The translations under genes were made by a program, and so were the position numbers. A stretch of DNA of 64,000 nt from Fischerella sp. CENA71 (GTDB lineage: Bacteria > Cyanobacteriota > Cyanobacteriia > Cyanobacteriales > Nostocaceae). Location of the stretch: contig JANBVI010000032.1 of NCBI GenBank assembly GCA_024239075.1, positions 62,001 to 126,000 of the forward strand, in the 5' to 3' direction. Below, one piece after another: positions 55,436 through 64,000 of the stretch (position 1 is its first letter; each line of letters begins with the position of its first letter). The notes below the pieces were generated by a model. The model saw only the letters and a program-made list of their open reading frames with translations. It was not told where the DNA came from and ran no database searches.

Positions 55436-56545
55436 ATGCAAAGCAACTTAGTAGAATTTCCTCACGCTTTTGCAGTGGGAGGAAGCGAGTATATAGGAGT
55501 AACAAAAGCTACTAATTATCAATCTGCTGAACAACAATTTATAGAATTGCTGGCAATAGATAATTTAGACAAAAAACTGGAGAAAGAACCAACACTCAGA
55601 GGTGAGTTTGAAAATGCGCTTTTTGTGGCAATTAACGCCGCTTATCAAAATGATTCTGGTGCTGATGCGGCTCATTGCTTTCTCCAACGTATACTTTACC
55701 GAATAAATCGCCTAAATTTATTTTGGTATGACGATTTACGGCACTATACGAATGAGCGATCGCTCTATTTATCTCAGGTACGCAATCAAATAGAAACTGC
55801 TTGGCAAAAATGGGAACTTGACCAAATCGACGTGGTAGGATTACAAAAATTGAATGTCAAGCAAGCGCTTATTGAGCGTGCTGCTGAAGATTTAGATCCA
55901 CCGCTATCTCCAGAAAGCCGTTATCTGCGTGAACAAATGAGTGAGGCTGGCTATCGAAATTTGTTAGCTATTGCTTCATTTGACGGCTTAGTTGAAGGTA
56001 GTCGCCTTTCTCGCATTCTTGGCGGTACTGCTAATAAAGTGCAATGTACACTCATACGGGTACTGCTAGAAGAATACGGCAATGGTCGCCTCTCGCGCAA
56101 GCATTCGACATTTTTTGCTCAAATGCTGAATGAGTTCGGCATGAATACCGAACCAGAAGGATATTTTGACTTAGTACCTTGGCAAGTATTAGCTTGTGCC
56201 AACCACAACTTTTTGATGACAGAATGCAAGCGTCATTATCTGCGTTATGGTGGCGGATTAACATACTTTGAAGTGGCTGGCCCTGCGGCTTACAGAAATT
56301 ATCTTGCAGCAGCGCAACGACTGGGATTGTCGGATGCAGCTATGGGTTATTGGGAGTTGCATATCCGTGAAGATGAACGTCATGGTCGTTGGATGTTAGA
56401 TGATGTGTCTTTACCTTTAGCAGATATGTATCCTGATCTGGCGTGGGAAATAGTTTTGGGGTACGACCAAGAAAAAATCATGAGCGATCGCGCTGCTAAA
56501 GCTGTTGTGCAAGCTATACGTCAAGCAGAACAAACTGATTATTAA
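55436..56545 (+). CDS. Iron-containing redox enzyme (heme-oxygenase-like diiron protein)
   Basis: 369 residues. The C-terminal half is an all-helical domain with acidic and histidine residues in the spacing expected of the heme-oxygenase-like diiron (HDO) superfamily: Glu212/Glu213 and His223 in VLLEEYGNGRLSRKH, Glu279 in TYFEVAGP, then His309, Asp313 and His316 in YWELHIREDERHG. HDO proteins use iron to oxidise diverse substrates, for example N-oxygenation or C-C cleavage. No substrate can be inferred. The next gene is a methyltransferase 107 bases on, so the two may work together. Confidence 0.8.
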   Translation: MQSNLVEFPHAFAVGGSEYIGVTKATNYQSAEQQFIELLAIDNLDKKLEKEPTLRGEFENALFVAINAAYQNDSGADAAHCFLQRILYRINRLNLFWYDDLRHYTNERSLYLSQVRNQIETAWQKWELDQIDVVGLQKLNVKQALIERAAEDLDPPLSPESRYLREQMSEAGYRNLLAIASFDGLVEGSRLSRILGGTANKVQCTLIRVLLEEYGNGRLSRKHSTFFAQMLNEFGMNTEPEGYFDLVPWQVLACANHNFLMTECKRHYLRYGGGLTYFEVAGPAAYRNYLAAAQRLGLSDAAMGYWELHIREDERHGRWMLDDVSLPLADMYPDLAWEIVLGYDQEKIMSDRAAKAVVQAIRQAEQTDY

Positions 56546-56652
56546 AAATCATCTCTGCAAGACGCTTAATACTTTTATTTACATTTTGCAAGCAAGTAGG
56601 TAAAGCATATGCCTTACCTACAGATATTCTATTTCCCTAATCTCACACACCC

Positions 56653-57348
56653 ATGAAAGAAATATTTTTTTGCCCAGAAGAATCTAATTTCTATTCAAAT
56701 TGTTTAGAAAATTTTGCTCTCAGAAATTGTAAAAAATCTGAATGCATAGTTGAATTCGGCTCAGGAGATGGTAGCCCAGTCATCAATTCTCTATTGAGAA
56801 ATAAATTTGATGGTATGGTTCAGGGATTTGAATTAAACACTTCTGCTTGGAAAGCTGCTAATTCAACAATTGACGAATACAATCTTGCTCATAAATACGT
56901 CATTCACAACTCATCTTTTTTTGAATCCTCTCAGCCAGAAGCGGAATATTTAGTTGCCAATCCACCCTATATTCCTGCACCAGATAATGATATTTACATG
57001 CCACTGTTATTTGGGGGTATAGATGGAGCTACAGTTACCAATGAACTTTTGTCCCTTGACTATGAAAATGTTGTACTTTTGATTTCTAGCTTTTCCAATC
57101 CCAAAAGTACAGTAGAACATGCAAAAGCAAACGGTTATTGTGTGAGTAATTTTTTGATTTTACCCTTGCAATTTGGCTATTATAGCTCTGAACCAAAAGT
57201 CAAAAAACACATCGAAGAATTACGCAAAAATAAAATGGCTTTTTATTCGGGCAATTATTATTTTTTGGCTGGTGTTTTATTCAAAAAATGTCAAGAAGTG
57301 AAAGTTGATTTATCTGATGAATTAATTCAAGCAATGACAAGTTTATAA
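56653..57348 (+). CDS. SAM-dependent methyltransferase with NPPY motif
   Basis: 231 residues. SAM motif I CIVEFGSGDGSPVI (about residues 31-44) and NPPYIPAP (103-110) are seen. The NPPY motif is typical of methyltransferases acting on amide or amino nitrogen (HemK/PrmC-like, adenine methylases), but this protein lacks the PrmC N-terminal domain. It is possibly co-expressed with the diiron protein upstream. Substrate unknown. Confidence 0.8.
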   Translation: MKEIFFCPEESNFYSNCLENFALRNCKKSECIVEFGSGDGSPVINSLLRNKFDGMVQGFELNTSAWKAANSTIDEYNLAHKYVIHNSSFFESSQPEAEYLVANPPYIPAPDNDIYMPLLFGGIDGATVTNELLSLDYENVVLLISSFSNPKSTVEHAKANGYCVSNFLILPLQFGYYSSEPKVKKHIEELRKNKMAFYSGNYYFLAGVLFKKCQEVKVDLSDELIQAMTSL

Positions 57349-57470
57349 AATCCTATAGCAATCCTATTTGATTCTTGAATCACTTGTATATATAGGGAAT
57401 AGGGAAGAAGAAATAAACCTGTACAAGTTTTTTAAAAAATTCAATGGGATTCCTAAATTACTTCTGAACA

Positions 57471-57506
57471 AAAAGCTCCCCGACTTATTTAATAAGTCGG
57501 GTAGCT
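57471..57506 (-). terminator. Intrinsic terminator of the DUF3386 gene
   Basis: On the minus strand agct-cccgacttatt pairs with aataagtcggg-agct, followed by ttttg. The stem is strong and lies 30 bases after the DUF3386 stop. Confidence 0.75.
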
Positions 57507-57536
57507 GATCTTTCAATTTTTACAACTCCTATCGAC

Positions 57537-58193
57537 TTAACCTGCGACAGGTTCTAACAACTGAATATTAGAAAAGATAAATTCTTGAGTTGAGGGTTGG
57601 TTTTTGGTATCGGTGCTGATAAACCGACGATTCATAATAAAATAATTGCCAACCTTTTCGTATTGATCGTCGAATTCGCTTCTACCACCTTTTTGTTCAC
57701 CTGTTTGCGGATCGTGGTATACGGAATCATAGGTGTGAGATAAGTAGCCTTCCCCGGTTTCATGAACACTAAAGGTGTTAATTGTGACAACAACACCGTG
57801 GATATGGCGGTGAACGAGGCTAACTATGTTATTGCGGACTTTGTATTTGTCACCTGTGGACTTACCACCAACTATAATTTCAACTGCGCCTGTTTCATCG
57901 GTTTCACCATAGCTAAAAGTATTTGCACTGTGGGTTTCTTCAAAGCTACGACGGACACGATGAATAGCGATTTCCCAAGCTTGGTGGCTAATCGCCTGCT
58001 TGGCTTGTTCATCTTCTACATCAAACACTTCTGCTTTGAGATTACCACTAACCTGAATTTTGCCTGTAAACACCTGATCATCTTGTTTGTAAGTGATATC
58101 TGCGGTGTAGCCAGGAAAATTTTTATCCCAAGTGTATCGGTTTTCGTAGGCAGCCCGAAAGAGTTCTTGAGCAGATACTTGTGTTGCAGTCAC
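57537..58193 (-). CDS. DUF3386-family protein
   Basis: 218 residues. The family is confined largely to cyanobacteria and plants. Seen motifs are ELFRAAYENRYTWDKNFPGY near the N-terminus and HGVVVTINTFSVHETGEGYL in the C-terminal half. The protein is soluble and beta-rich, without a signal peptide. Function unknown. It is divergent from the LuxR-type regulator at 58301, which could control it; that is inference. Confidence 0.85.
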   Translation of the reverse strand: MTATQVSAQELFRAAYENRYTWDKNFPGYTADITYKQDDQVFTGKIQVSGNLKAEVFDVEDEQAKQAISHQAWEIAIHRVRRSFEETHSANTFSYGETDETGAVEIIVGGKSTGDKYKVRNNIVSLVHRHIHGVVVTINTFSVHETGEGYLSHTYDSVYHDPQTGEQKGGRSEFDDQYEKVGNYFIMNRRFISTDTKNQPSTQEFIFSNIQLLEPVAG

Positions 58194-58300
58194 TGGTTTC
58201 TCCTATATTTGTTAGATTATGTTAGTTTTTTAGCTTTGTTGCTATTAGTTAGCATAGAAGTAATTCTCAAGCCCGCCTAGTCCCCAAGTGGGTACACTCT

Positions 58301-58972
58301 ATGGTTAGTTCTCTCCACAGTTTACTTGATGCGATCGCCAAAGCTAATAATGAACAAGAACTACAACTTGCTGTGAAGAACACAGTCGGTAAGCATTTTG
58401 GTGTCGAACGTTGGGGTCTATATCTTTCTGATGACCTGTCTACAGCAGAGAATATTGAAGTGCAAAAAATTCCAGAGGTTTGTTTAGAGGGAAATCCGAT
58501 TGGGCGCTATGTGGTTGAACGCCATGCACCTGCCCATGAACAATTGATTTTAGCACCAGGAGACTGGCAAGATATCTGCCCACGCCATGATCACGCCCAC
58601 GTCATGAGTGGGCCGATTGTCTGTGACGGACGTTTGGTAGGAACACTCAACCTCGCCCGCGCTGATGGTCATCCTCCCTTTGACGCAAACGATTTAGCTG
58701 ATTTGAGTGCTTTGTGTTTACATTTATCAGCCAAGCTTGCAACTCTCAGAGCAAAACCAAAAACCTTCAATTCCCCGTTAGTTGGTCGCCTGACACCACG
58801 GGAGTTAGAAATTGCTGAGTTGGTAGCTCAGGGATTAACCAATGGAGAAATTGGGGAAAAGCTGTTTATTACCCAAAATTCGGTGAAGCAAGCGTTGAAG
58901 AGGATGTTTCGTAAATTGGGGGTTTCAGCACGGGCGGAGATGGTGGCGAAGTTGCAGGATGTGATTTTATAG
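58301..58972 (+). CDS. GAF-domain LuxR-family transcriptional regulator
   Basis: 223 residues. The N-terminal 150 residues form a GAF-like sensor domain (SLLDAIAKANNEQELQLAVK, HVMSGPIVCDGRLVGTLNLA). The C-terminal 65 residues hold a LuxR helix-turn-helix (LTPRELEIAELVAQGLTNGE, NSVKQALKRMFRKLGVSARA). There is no receiver domain, so it probably responds to a small ligand. It faces the DUF3386 gene with 107 bases between them and ends with an intrinsic terminator. Confidence 0.9.
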   Translation: MVSSLHSLLDAIAKANNEQELQLAVKNTVGKHFGVERWGLYLSDDLSTAENIEVQKIPEVCLEGNPIGRYVVERHAPAHEQLILAPGDWQDICPRHDHAHVMSGPIVCDGRLVGTLNLARADGHPPFDANDLADLSALCLHLSAKLATLRAKPKTFNSPLVGRLTPRELEIAELVAQGLTNGEIGEKLFITQNSVKQALKRMFRKLGVSARAEMVAKLQDVIL

Positions 58973-58983
58973 TAAATAATCCC

Positions 58984-59012
58984 GGCGATTTTCAATCGCC
59001 AAGGCTTTTTTA
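58984..59012 (+). terminator. Intrinsic terminator of the LuxR-type regulator
   Basis: ggcgatt-ttc-aatcgcc is followed by aaggcttttttatttt. Confidence 0.85.
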
Positions 59013-59108
59013 TTTTGAGCATATTATATTTTCAATCTTTATCTTTTGTGTCAAGCAAAAAGCGATCGCATCCTCACACCAAGACGCGATCGCTCTATTT
59101 CATCGTTT

Positions 59109-59158
59109 GTAGTAAGGACTTTAGTCCTCAAATATTTAAGCGCTAAAGCGCTCACTAC
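59109..59158. repeat. Dispersed inverted repeat, third copy
   Basis: gtagtaaggactttagtcct ... agcgctaaagcgctcactac, the same family as 15017-15062 and 18393-18438 but with imperfect arms. It lies between the LuxR gene and the minus-strand cysA gene. Confidence 0.75.
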
Positions 59159-59170
59159 AAACAATTTGTT

Positions 59171-60190
59171 TTAGGTTAAAGCATAAGCACCGGAAAATAC
59201 TTTTGCTTGCTTTGGTTTTACGTAGACACGCTGACCTTCTTGTAACTCAAGCTTACGGAACTGATCCCGGCTAAGGAATGCATTGATTCTTTCACCAGAT
59301 TGCAAAGCTAACTCGGCTCGAATTTCCCAACCTAGATGAATGATGCGGTCAACAATTACAGAGGTAGTATCATCGCCGGCTTCTATTTCAATCAAAACAT
59401 CATGTGGGCGCAAAAATACTCTGTCGCTAGGAGAAACTTTACCTCTGTTAGGCGCAATACCTGCATTACCAGGTAAAACATTCACCGGGCCGATAAAGCT
59501 CATCACAAAGGGTGTAGCTGGGTTGTCATAGATGTAAGCTGGGCTACCAACTTGTTCAATTCGTCCCTGATTCATCACCACGATTTCGTCTGCAACTTCC
59601 ATTGCTTCTTCTTGGTCATGGGTGACAAAGACAGTGGTGACATGGACTTCGGAATGGAGATTACGTAACCAGGCGCGTAAATCCTTGCGAACTTTGGCGT
59701 CTAATGCTCCAAAAGGTTCATCTAATAATAGAATGCGTGGTTGCACAGCTAGCGCCCGTGCTAAAGCTACTCGTTGTCGTTGACCCCCGGAAAGCTGAGA
59801 AGGATAGCGATCGCCGAATCCCTTTAACTGTACCAATTCCAAAAGTTCCTCGACTCGTTGGCGAGTACGTTGTTTATTAGCTTTGCGGAGTTCCATTGCA
59901 AAGGCGATATTCTCTCGCACTGTCAGGTGTTTAAACAGCGCGTAATGTTGAAAAACAAAGCCAATGTTACGTTCCTGGACGCTGCGATGAGTAGCATTTT
60001 CGCCCACTAACCAAATTTGACCTGCATCTGGTATTTCCAACCCAGCAATCATCCGTAGTAAGGTGGATTTACCGGAACCAGAAGGCCCTAGTAATGCTAC
60101 CAGAGATCCGGTTTTTATTTCCAAACTTACATCGTCAACTGCACGGAAATTACCATAGTGTTTAGAGACATTTTCAACTGCAATGCCCAT
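59171..60190 (-). CDS. cysA: Sulfate/thiosulfate ABC transporter ATP-binding protein CysA
   Basis: 339 residues. Walker [10 protein letters not shown] at residues 35-43, [19 protein letters not shown], Walker [19 protein letters not shown] and a C-terminal TOBE-like regulatory domain ([33 protein letters not shown]) place it with CysA-type sulfate importers. The permease and binding-protein genes are not adjacent in this window. It ends close to a dispersed repeat. Confidence 0.9.
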   Translation of the reverse strand: MGIAVENVSKHYGNFRAVDDVSLEIKTGSLVALLGPSGSGKSTLLRMIAGLEIPDAGQIWLVGENATHRSVQERNIGFVFQHYALFKHLTVRENIAFAMELRKANKQRTRQRVEELLELVQLKGFGDRYPSQLSGGQRQRVALARALAVQPRILLLDEPFGALDAKVRKDLRAWLRNLHSEVHVTTVFVTHDQEEAMEVADEIVVMNQGRIEQVGSPAYIYDNPATPFVMSFIGPVNVLPGNAGIAPNRGKVSPSDRVFLRPHDVLIEIEAGDDTTSVIVDRIIHLGWEIRAELALQSGERINAFLSRDQFRKLELQEGQRVYVKPKQAKVFSGAYALT

Positions 60191-60533
60191 AATTACTTGA
60201 TTTTGCTTAAGTATCTGTATACGTAATTTTAACTACTGTTTGCCTAGCAATATTTAGTATTTTTATAAAAAACTAAACTTTACTGTATTGCTTGATACGA
60301 AAAATTCTAAATAAATATTTTATAAGATAGATTGCTAAAAACACCATAGTATGCGTGTGCGATTTGCTTGAAAATTTTAAAAAACAATCCCCGATCCCCA
60401 ATTCAATTTGTAATTTTGACTACAACTATTTGTTACAAAAAAGTCCTCTATTGAGAGATTCACAATTGGAGGATTTATTAGATAAATTGCTAAGGAGTTG
60501 TTGTGATTCCTTGTAAGTGAAGGTTAGTCCTTC
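60191..60533. promoter_or_regulatory. Divergent promoter region of cysA and response regulator
   Basis: 343 AT-rich bases between two divergent genes, so it carries both promoters. It contains a short ccccgat/ccccaat STRR run (about 60388-60402). A GTA-N8-TAC match is at 60410-60423, discussed under rejected items. No gene is visible. Confidence 0.5.
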
Positions 60534-62552
60534 ATGAAAATCCTGTTAGTTGAAGACGATCTTTCTATATGTGAATTTCTCTCGGCCACACTAACTGCCT
60601 ATCGATACACAGTCGATATTGCAACGGACGGTGAACTTGGTTTAGAATTAGCTCTTCAAGGAGAGTATAGTGTCATCTTGCTTGATGTTATGCTTCCCAG
60701 ACTCGATGGGTTGAGCATATGTCGTCAATTACGCGATCGCAGGTGTCAAACTCCTATCCTCATGTTGACAGCAAGAGACTCAGATGAAGATATTATCATG
60801 GGTCTGGATTTGGGAGCAGACGATTATGTGACAAAGCCTTGCGAAGCTTCTCAACTTATAGCACGAATTCGTGCTTTGTCGCGTCGTCAGGTAAGTGCAA
60901 TGTCTTGTTCTGTATTGGTGTGGGGAAATCTGTGTCTCAATCCAAACTTGATACAAGTAACCCATAAGCAACAACTCATTGCTCTTAGCCCTAAAGAATA
61001 TAGCTTACTGGAGCTTTTTTTACGGCATCCTCAAAGGATCTTCAGCCGTAGCAACATAATTGATCATCTCTGGTCAATTGACGAATCTCCTACAGATGCT
61101 GCGGTGACGAACTTGATTAAAGACCTGCGACGTAAACTCAAGAATGCAGGGATGGTGGAAGAGCTAATCGAGACGGTGTATCGCTTGGGATATCGGTTAA
61201 AGGTAGCGCCACAGGAAGAAAAACAAGAGGAAGCAGAAACAAAACAGCAGGAGCCAAGTGATCCAGAGCAAGAAGGCTTAGTACTGATTGAGGAGGCTAG
61301 ACAGGATTTTCAGGCTTCCTTAGCAGAACGAATTAAAATTTTGGAAACTGTGGCGCGATCGCTCCAAGTTAATGATTTCGATTCTGTACAAACAGAGCGT
61401 GCTAAAGAGGAAGCACATAAATTGGCTGGTGCTTTAGGGACGTTTGGATATGTCAAAGGATCAGAGTTAGCGCGAGCGATCGAACACCTATTTAGTAATC
61501 AATCTGAGTTGGGAGAGCAGCATTTTACCCAATTTCTGCAATTGCTAGCACAGTTGCAGCAAGAAATATTTGCTCTACCAAACACCCCACCCACTCCCAA
61601 GGTCATGATTGTTGATGATGACCCAGTGCAGCTGAAAACACTAGCACTTCTGTTACAACCTTGGGGACTTGAGGTGACATGTGTTAGCAATCCGGAGCAG
61701 TTTTGGCAAGTGCTAACTTCTACTGAGCCTGATCTGTTGCTGTTAGATTTGGAAATGCCTACCTTTAATGGCATTGAACTATGCCGTGTGGTGCGGCAAG
61801 ATTTAAAATACGCAGATTTGCCGATTATTGTTGTTACTGCTCATACTGGTATTGACTCCATTCAACAAGTCTTTGCAGCCGGAGCGGATGAATTTATTAG
61901 TAAGCCGATTGTTGATCCAGAACTGGTAACTCGCGTGTTGAGTCGGATTGAGGGAGCCTCGCGAGTACAAGGAGCAAGATTAACTCGTATACAGCAACAA
62001 CTACTGCGATCTCAGCAACAGCAATTGCAAATATCTCAAGGAAAAGCCAAGATAGATTCATTAACTCAAGTTGTGACTCGTTACCATTGTGATGAATTCC
62101 TCGAACAGGAATGGCAACGTCTGATCTATAAAAAAAATTCACTGTGTTTAATTATCTGCGATATTGATCATTTTCAAACTTATAACGATCACTATGGCGA
62201 TCAAGCCGCAAATAGTTGTTTGCAACAAATAGCTAATACCATTCGCCAATGCATTGACCCTAGTTATGATCTATTAGCGCGATCCGGTGGAGACGAATTT
62301 ATGGTTGTTTTGTCAGATACAGACTTGGTTAGGGCGTTGCAGGTCGTAGAGCGAATTCAGCAAGCGATCGCAACTCTAAAAATTCCTCATCAATGCTCTT
62401 CTCCCAATGGCTACATTACATTAAGTTTTGGCATCACAGGTGGTATACCAAGTCAAGATAAATCTTATAAAGATTTGATTGCGATTGCCAAGCAAGCTCT
62501 TTATACTGCAAAAGCAAGAGGATTTAATACCTACTGTTTATATTCGTTGTAA
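60534..62552 (+). CDS. Multidomain response regulator: REC, winged helix, HPt, REC, GGDEF
   Basis: 672 residues. Domain order: receiver 1 with Asp51 (VILLDVMLP) and TKPCE; an OmpR-type winged helix (about residues 125-225; ALSPKEYSLLELFLRHPQRI); an HPt-like helical domain with AHKLAGALGTFGY (about residues 250-340). Receiver 2 follows with Asp405 (LLLLDLEMP) and ISKPI, then a GGDEF domain with SGGDEF at 584-589. The GGDEF active-site motif is intact, and no RxxD inhibitory site precedes it. One protein thus combines DNA binding, phosphotransfer and probable cyclic-di-GMP synthesis. Confidence 0.92.
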   Translation: MKILLVEDDLSICEFLSATLTAYRYTVDIATDGELGLELALQGEYSVILLDVMLPRLDGLSICRQLRDRRCQTPILMLTARDSDEDIIMGLDLGADDYVTKPCEASQLIARIRALSRRQVSAMSCSVLVWGNLCLNPNLIQVTHKQQLIALSPKEYSLLELFLRHPQRIFSRSNIIDHLWSIDESPTDAAVTNLIKDLRRKLKNAGMVEELIETVYRLGYRLKVAPQEEKQEEAETKQQEPSDPEQEGLVLIEEARQDFQASLAERIKILETVARSLQVNDFDSVQTERAKEEAHKLAGALGTFGYVKGSELARAIEHLFSNQSELGEQHFTQFLQLLAQLQQEIFALPNTPPTPKVMIVDDDPVQLKTLALLLQPWGLEVTCVSNPEQFWQVLTSTEPDLLLLDLEMPTFNGIELCRVVRQDLKYADLPIIVVTAHTGIDSIQQVFAAGADEFISKPIVDPELVTRVLSRIEGASRVQGARLTRIQQQLLRSQQQQLQISQGKAKIDSLTQVVTRYHCDEFLEQEWQRLIYKKNSLCLIICDIDHFQTYNDHYGDQAANSCLQQIANTIRQCIDPSYDLLARSGGDEFMVVLSDTDLVRALQVVERIQQAIATLKIPHQCSSPNGYITLSFGITGGIPSQDKSYKDLIAIAKQALYTAKARGFNTYCLYSL

Positions 62553-62665
62553 GTTAAAAATGTAAATTAAAAAAATATACTTTTTAGTTTTCCTATTTGG
62601 CACGGCTATAAAAACTAAATTCTACGAAAGCGCCAATTTTCTTGTGTAACAAATAGTAAGTGAAC

Positions 62666-64000
62666 ATGATCACATTCTTATCACACTTGATTGTTGAAGC
62701 AGAGAAAGCGCGAGTTTTGGGTCAAGTAATTGCAGCAGAAGAATATTATGAGCAAGCGATTGACGCAGCGAAAGCAAATGATTCTTTAGAAGAAGAAGCT
62801 TTAGCGTTTGAATTAGCCGCTAAATATTATCTAGAACGCGGTAGACCAAGGTTTGCTCAGAATTACATGCAAGAGGCGCACTATGCTTACACACGCTTGG
62901 ATGCAACAGCAAAAGTAAAGGAATTAGAAACAAAATATCCACAGTTACTATTTGAATTTTCATCAACTAACAGCAACACTTCTAAGCGCTCAAGCAATCC
63001 TCAAATCAGCAGTAGCTCATCGGTAGAAGATTTAAAACTACTAGAGACTGTTACTAGAGCAAATATAGCTATTTCGAGTGAAATTAACCTAGAACAGCTA
63101 CTTAGAATCTTGATAAAAATCCTGATTGAGACTACTGATGCACAAACAGGCTATTTAATTTTGCCTTCTTCAACAAATTTAGAAAATGGGGAAGAATGGA
63201 AAATTGTAGCTTCTGGCATTATAGATACCAAAGCTAGCGCAGATACTTTGGAAAAACCTGTCTTCAAAATCAGTGTGCAGTCTATTCCCATTGATGATCA
63301 TCTCCCAAAATCAGTGATTAATGATGTCATTCACACTTTAGAAAATGTAATTGTGGATGATGCTAGCTGTGAGGATCAATTTATCCATGATCCTTATATC
63401 CAAAAACACCGAACTAAATCTATCTTGTGTGTCCCACTGCTCAATCAAGGGAAACTGATTGGGATAGTATATCTGGAAAATAATCATACTAATGGAGTAT
63501 TTACAAACAAGCGATTAGATATATTGCAATTATTATTTATACAGGCAGCAATTTCGATTTCTCATGCCAAAATATATAGCAAATTGCATGAGAGAGAAAA
63601 GCAATTACGGGCCAAGGAAAAGCGAGTAAATCAGATTCTCGATGCCATACCTATAGGGGTAACTGCACATGATCCCACAGGAAGATTCATTTATAGCAAT
63701 CTGAAAGCACAGGAATTACTTGGAATTCGAGATCCCATCGAAATCAAAACAGAGCAGCTATCAGAGGTTTTTCAAGTTTATCAAGCAGGAACTGACCAGC
63801 TTTACCCCATCGAGCAACTGCCTCTTGTACGCACTTTTGCGGGTGAATCGGTAAAGATTGATGACATGGAATTGCGTCAAGCTGATCACAATATCCCTCT
63901 GGAAGTTTTGACAGTTCCAATTTTTGATGAAACAGGCGCAATTATGTATGCGATCGCGGCTTTTAAGGATATTACCGAACGCAAACAAGCTCAAAAACTC
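62666..64000 (+). CDS. GAF/PAS sensor protein, right-truncated by the window; N-terminal helical repeat region
   Basis: 445 codons are visible with no stop before the window edge. It begins with a helical repeat (EAEKARVLGQVIAAEEYYEQ; AFELAAKYYLERGRPRFAQN), then a GAF domain (LRILIKILIETTDAQTGYLI; PLLNQGKLIGIVYLENNHTN) and a PAS domain (VNQILDAIPIGVTAHDPTGR; ITERKQAQKL). This layout is the C-terminal part of the large serine/threonine kinase-AAA-sensor proteins of cyanobacteria. The ATG follows an upstream in-frame stop (62657), so the kinase and ATPase parts are missing. A histidine kinase is expected beyond the edge. Confidence 0.75.
   Translation, partial: MITFLSHLIVEAEKARVLGQVIAAEEYYEQAIDAAKANDSLEEEALAFELAAKYYLERGRPRFAQNYMQEAHYAYTRLDATAKVKELETKYPQLLFEFSSTNSNTSKRSSNPQISSSSSVEDLKLLETVTRANIAISSEINLEQLLRILIKILIETTDAQTGYLILPSSTNLENGEEWKIVASGIIDTKASADTLEKPVFKISVQSIPIDDHLPKSVINDVIHTLENVIVDDASCEDQFIHDPYIQKHRTKSILCVPLLNQGKLIGIVYLENNHTNGVFTNKRLDILQLLFIQAAISISHAKIYSKLHEREKQLRAKEKRVNQILDAIPIGVTAHDPTGRFIYSNLKAQELLGIRDPIEIKTEQLSEVFQVYQAGTDQLYPIEQLPLVRTFAGESVKIDDMELRQADHNIPLEVLTVPIFDETGAIMYAIAAFKDITERKQAQKL

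Noticed and set aside
60410-60423. GTA-N8-TAC match resembling an NtcA site upstream of the response regulator
   Set aside because: Six fixed bases occur about 16 times by chance in 64 kb, and no matching -10 element follows at the expected distance.

Overview
The window comes from a filamentous cyanobacterium, probably of the Nostocales or a related order. The evidence is dense HIP1 octamers (gcgatcgc), heptameric STRR repeats between and at the edges of genes, the cyanobacterial efp-accB pair, DUF3386, a KaiB-domain protein, a class A beta-lactamase-like hydrolase with an AMIN domain, and a cyanobacterial PilT. The species cannot be named from sequence reading alone.

Layout. Positions 1-15000 are mainly housekeeping: a nickel/cobalt ECF transporter pair (CbiM-PDGLE and CbiQ), EF-P, the biotin carrier AccB, an ArsR-type regulator, a GerMN lipid-anchored or membrane protein, a DUF2993 protein, prolyl-tRNA synthetase (proS, carrying an in-frame repeat-derived insert), an acyltransferase, a Uma2 gene broken by one stop codon, a KaiB-domain protein, PilT, and UDP-GlcNAc 2-epimerase. 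A Wzc-like polysaccharide co-polymerase with tyrosine kinase domain follows, then tRNA-Gln.

Positions 19471-27545 hold the most notable locus: a complete lasso-peptide (RiPP) gene set in the order B1 (PqqD-type leader binder), B2 (leader protease), C (asparagine-synthetase-like cyclase), two precursor genes, HPr-kinase-like K, ABC exporter D and nucleotidyltransferase N. This is the gene content known from paeninodin-type clusters. The two precursors align without gaps through leader and ring region. Both place an Asp nine residues after the predicted cleavage site, but their tails are long, end in Gln and carry two cysteines, so they are not ordinary lasso peptides.

Positions 27608-47580 form a roughly 20 kb polysaccharide cluster on the minus strand: WecG/TagA-type transferase, Wzm/Wzt ABC exporter, about a dozen glycosyltransferases, a SAM methyltransferase flanked by remnants of a glycosyltransferase gene, and an O-antigen ligase/polymerase-like membrane protein at the end. 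The lasso and polysaccharide loci lie between tRNA-Gln (17892) and tRNA-Leu (49120), so this stretch may be an accessory block.

Positions 49800-64000 return to chromosomal genes: AMIN-serine hydrolase, a small ABM-like protein, a Thr/Pro-rich lipoprotein, an FtsL-like protein followed by ftsI, a heme-oxygenase-like diiron protein beside a SAM methyltransferase, DUF3386, a GAF-LuxR regulator, the sulfate transporter ATPase cysA, a five-domain response regulator with GGDEF output, and a sensor protein that runs off the right edge and looks like the tail of a much larger kinase.
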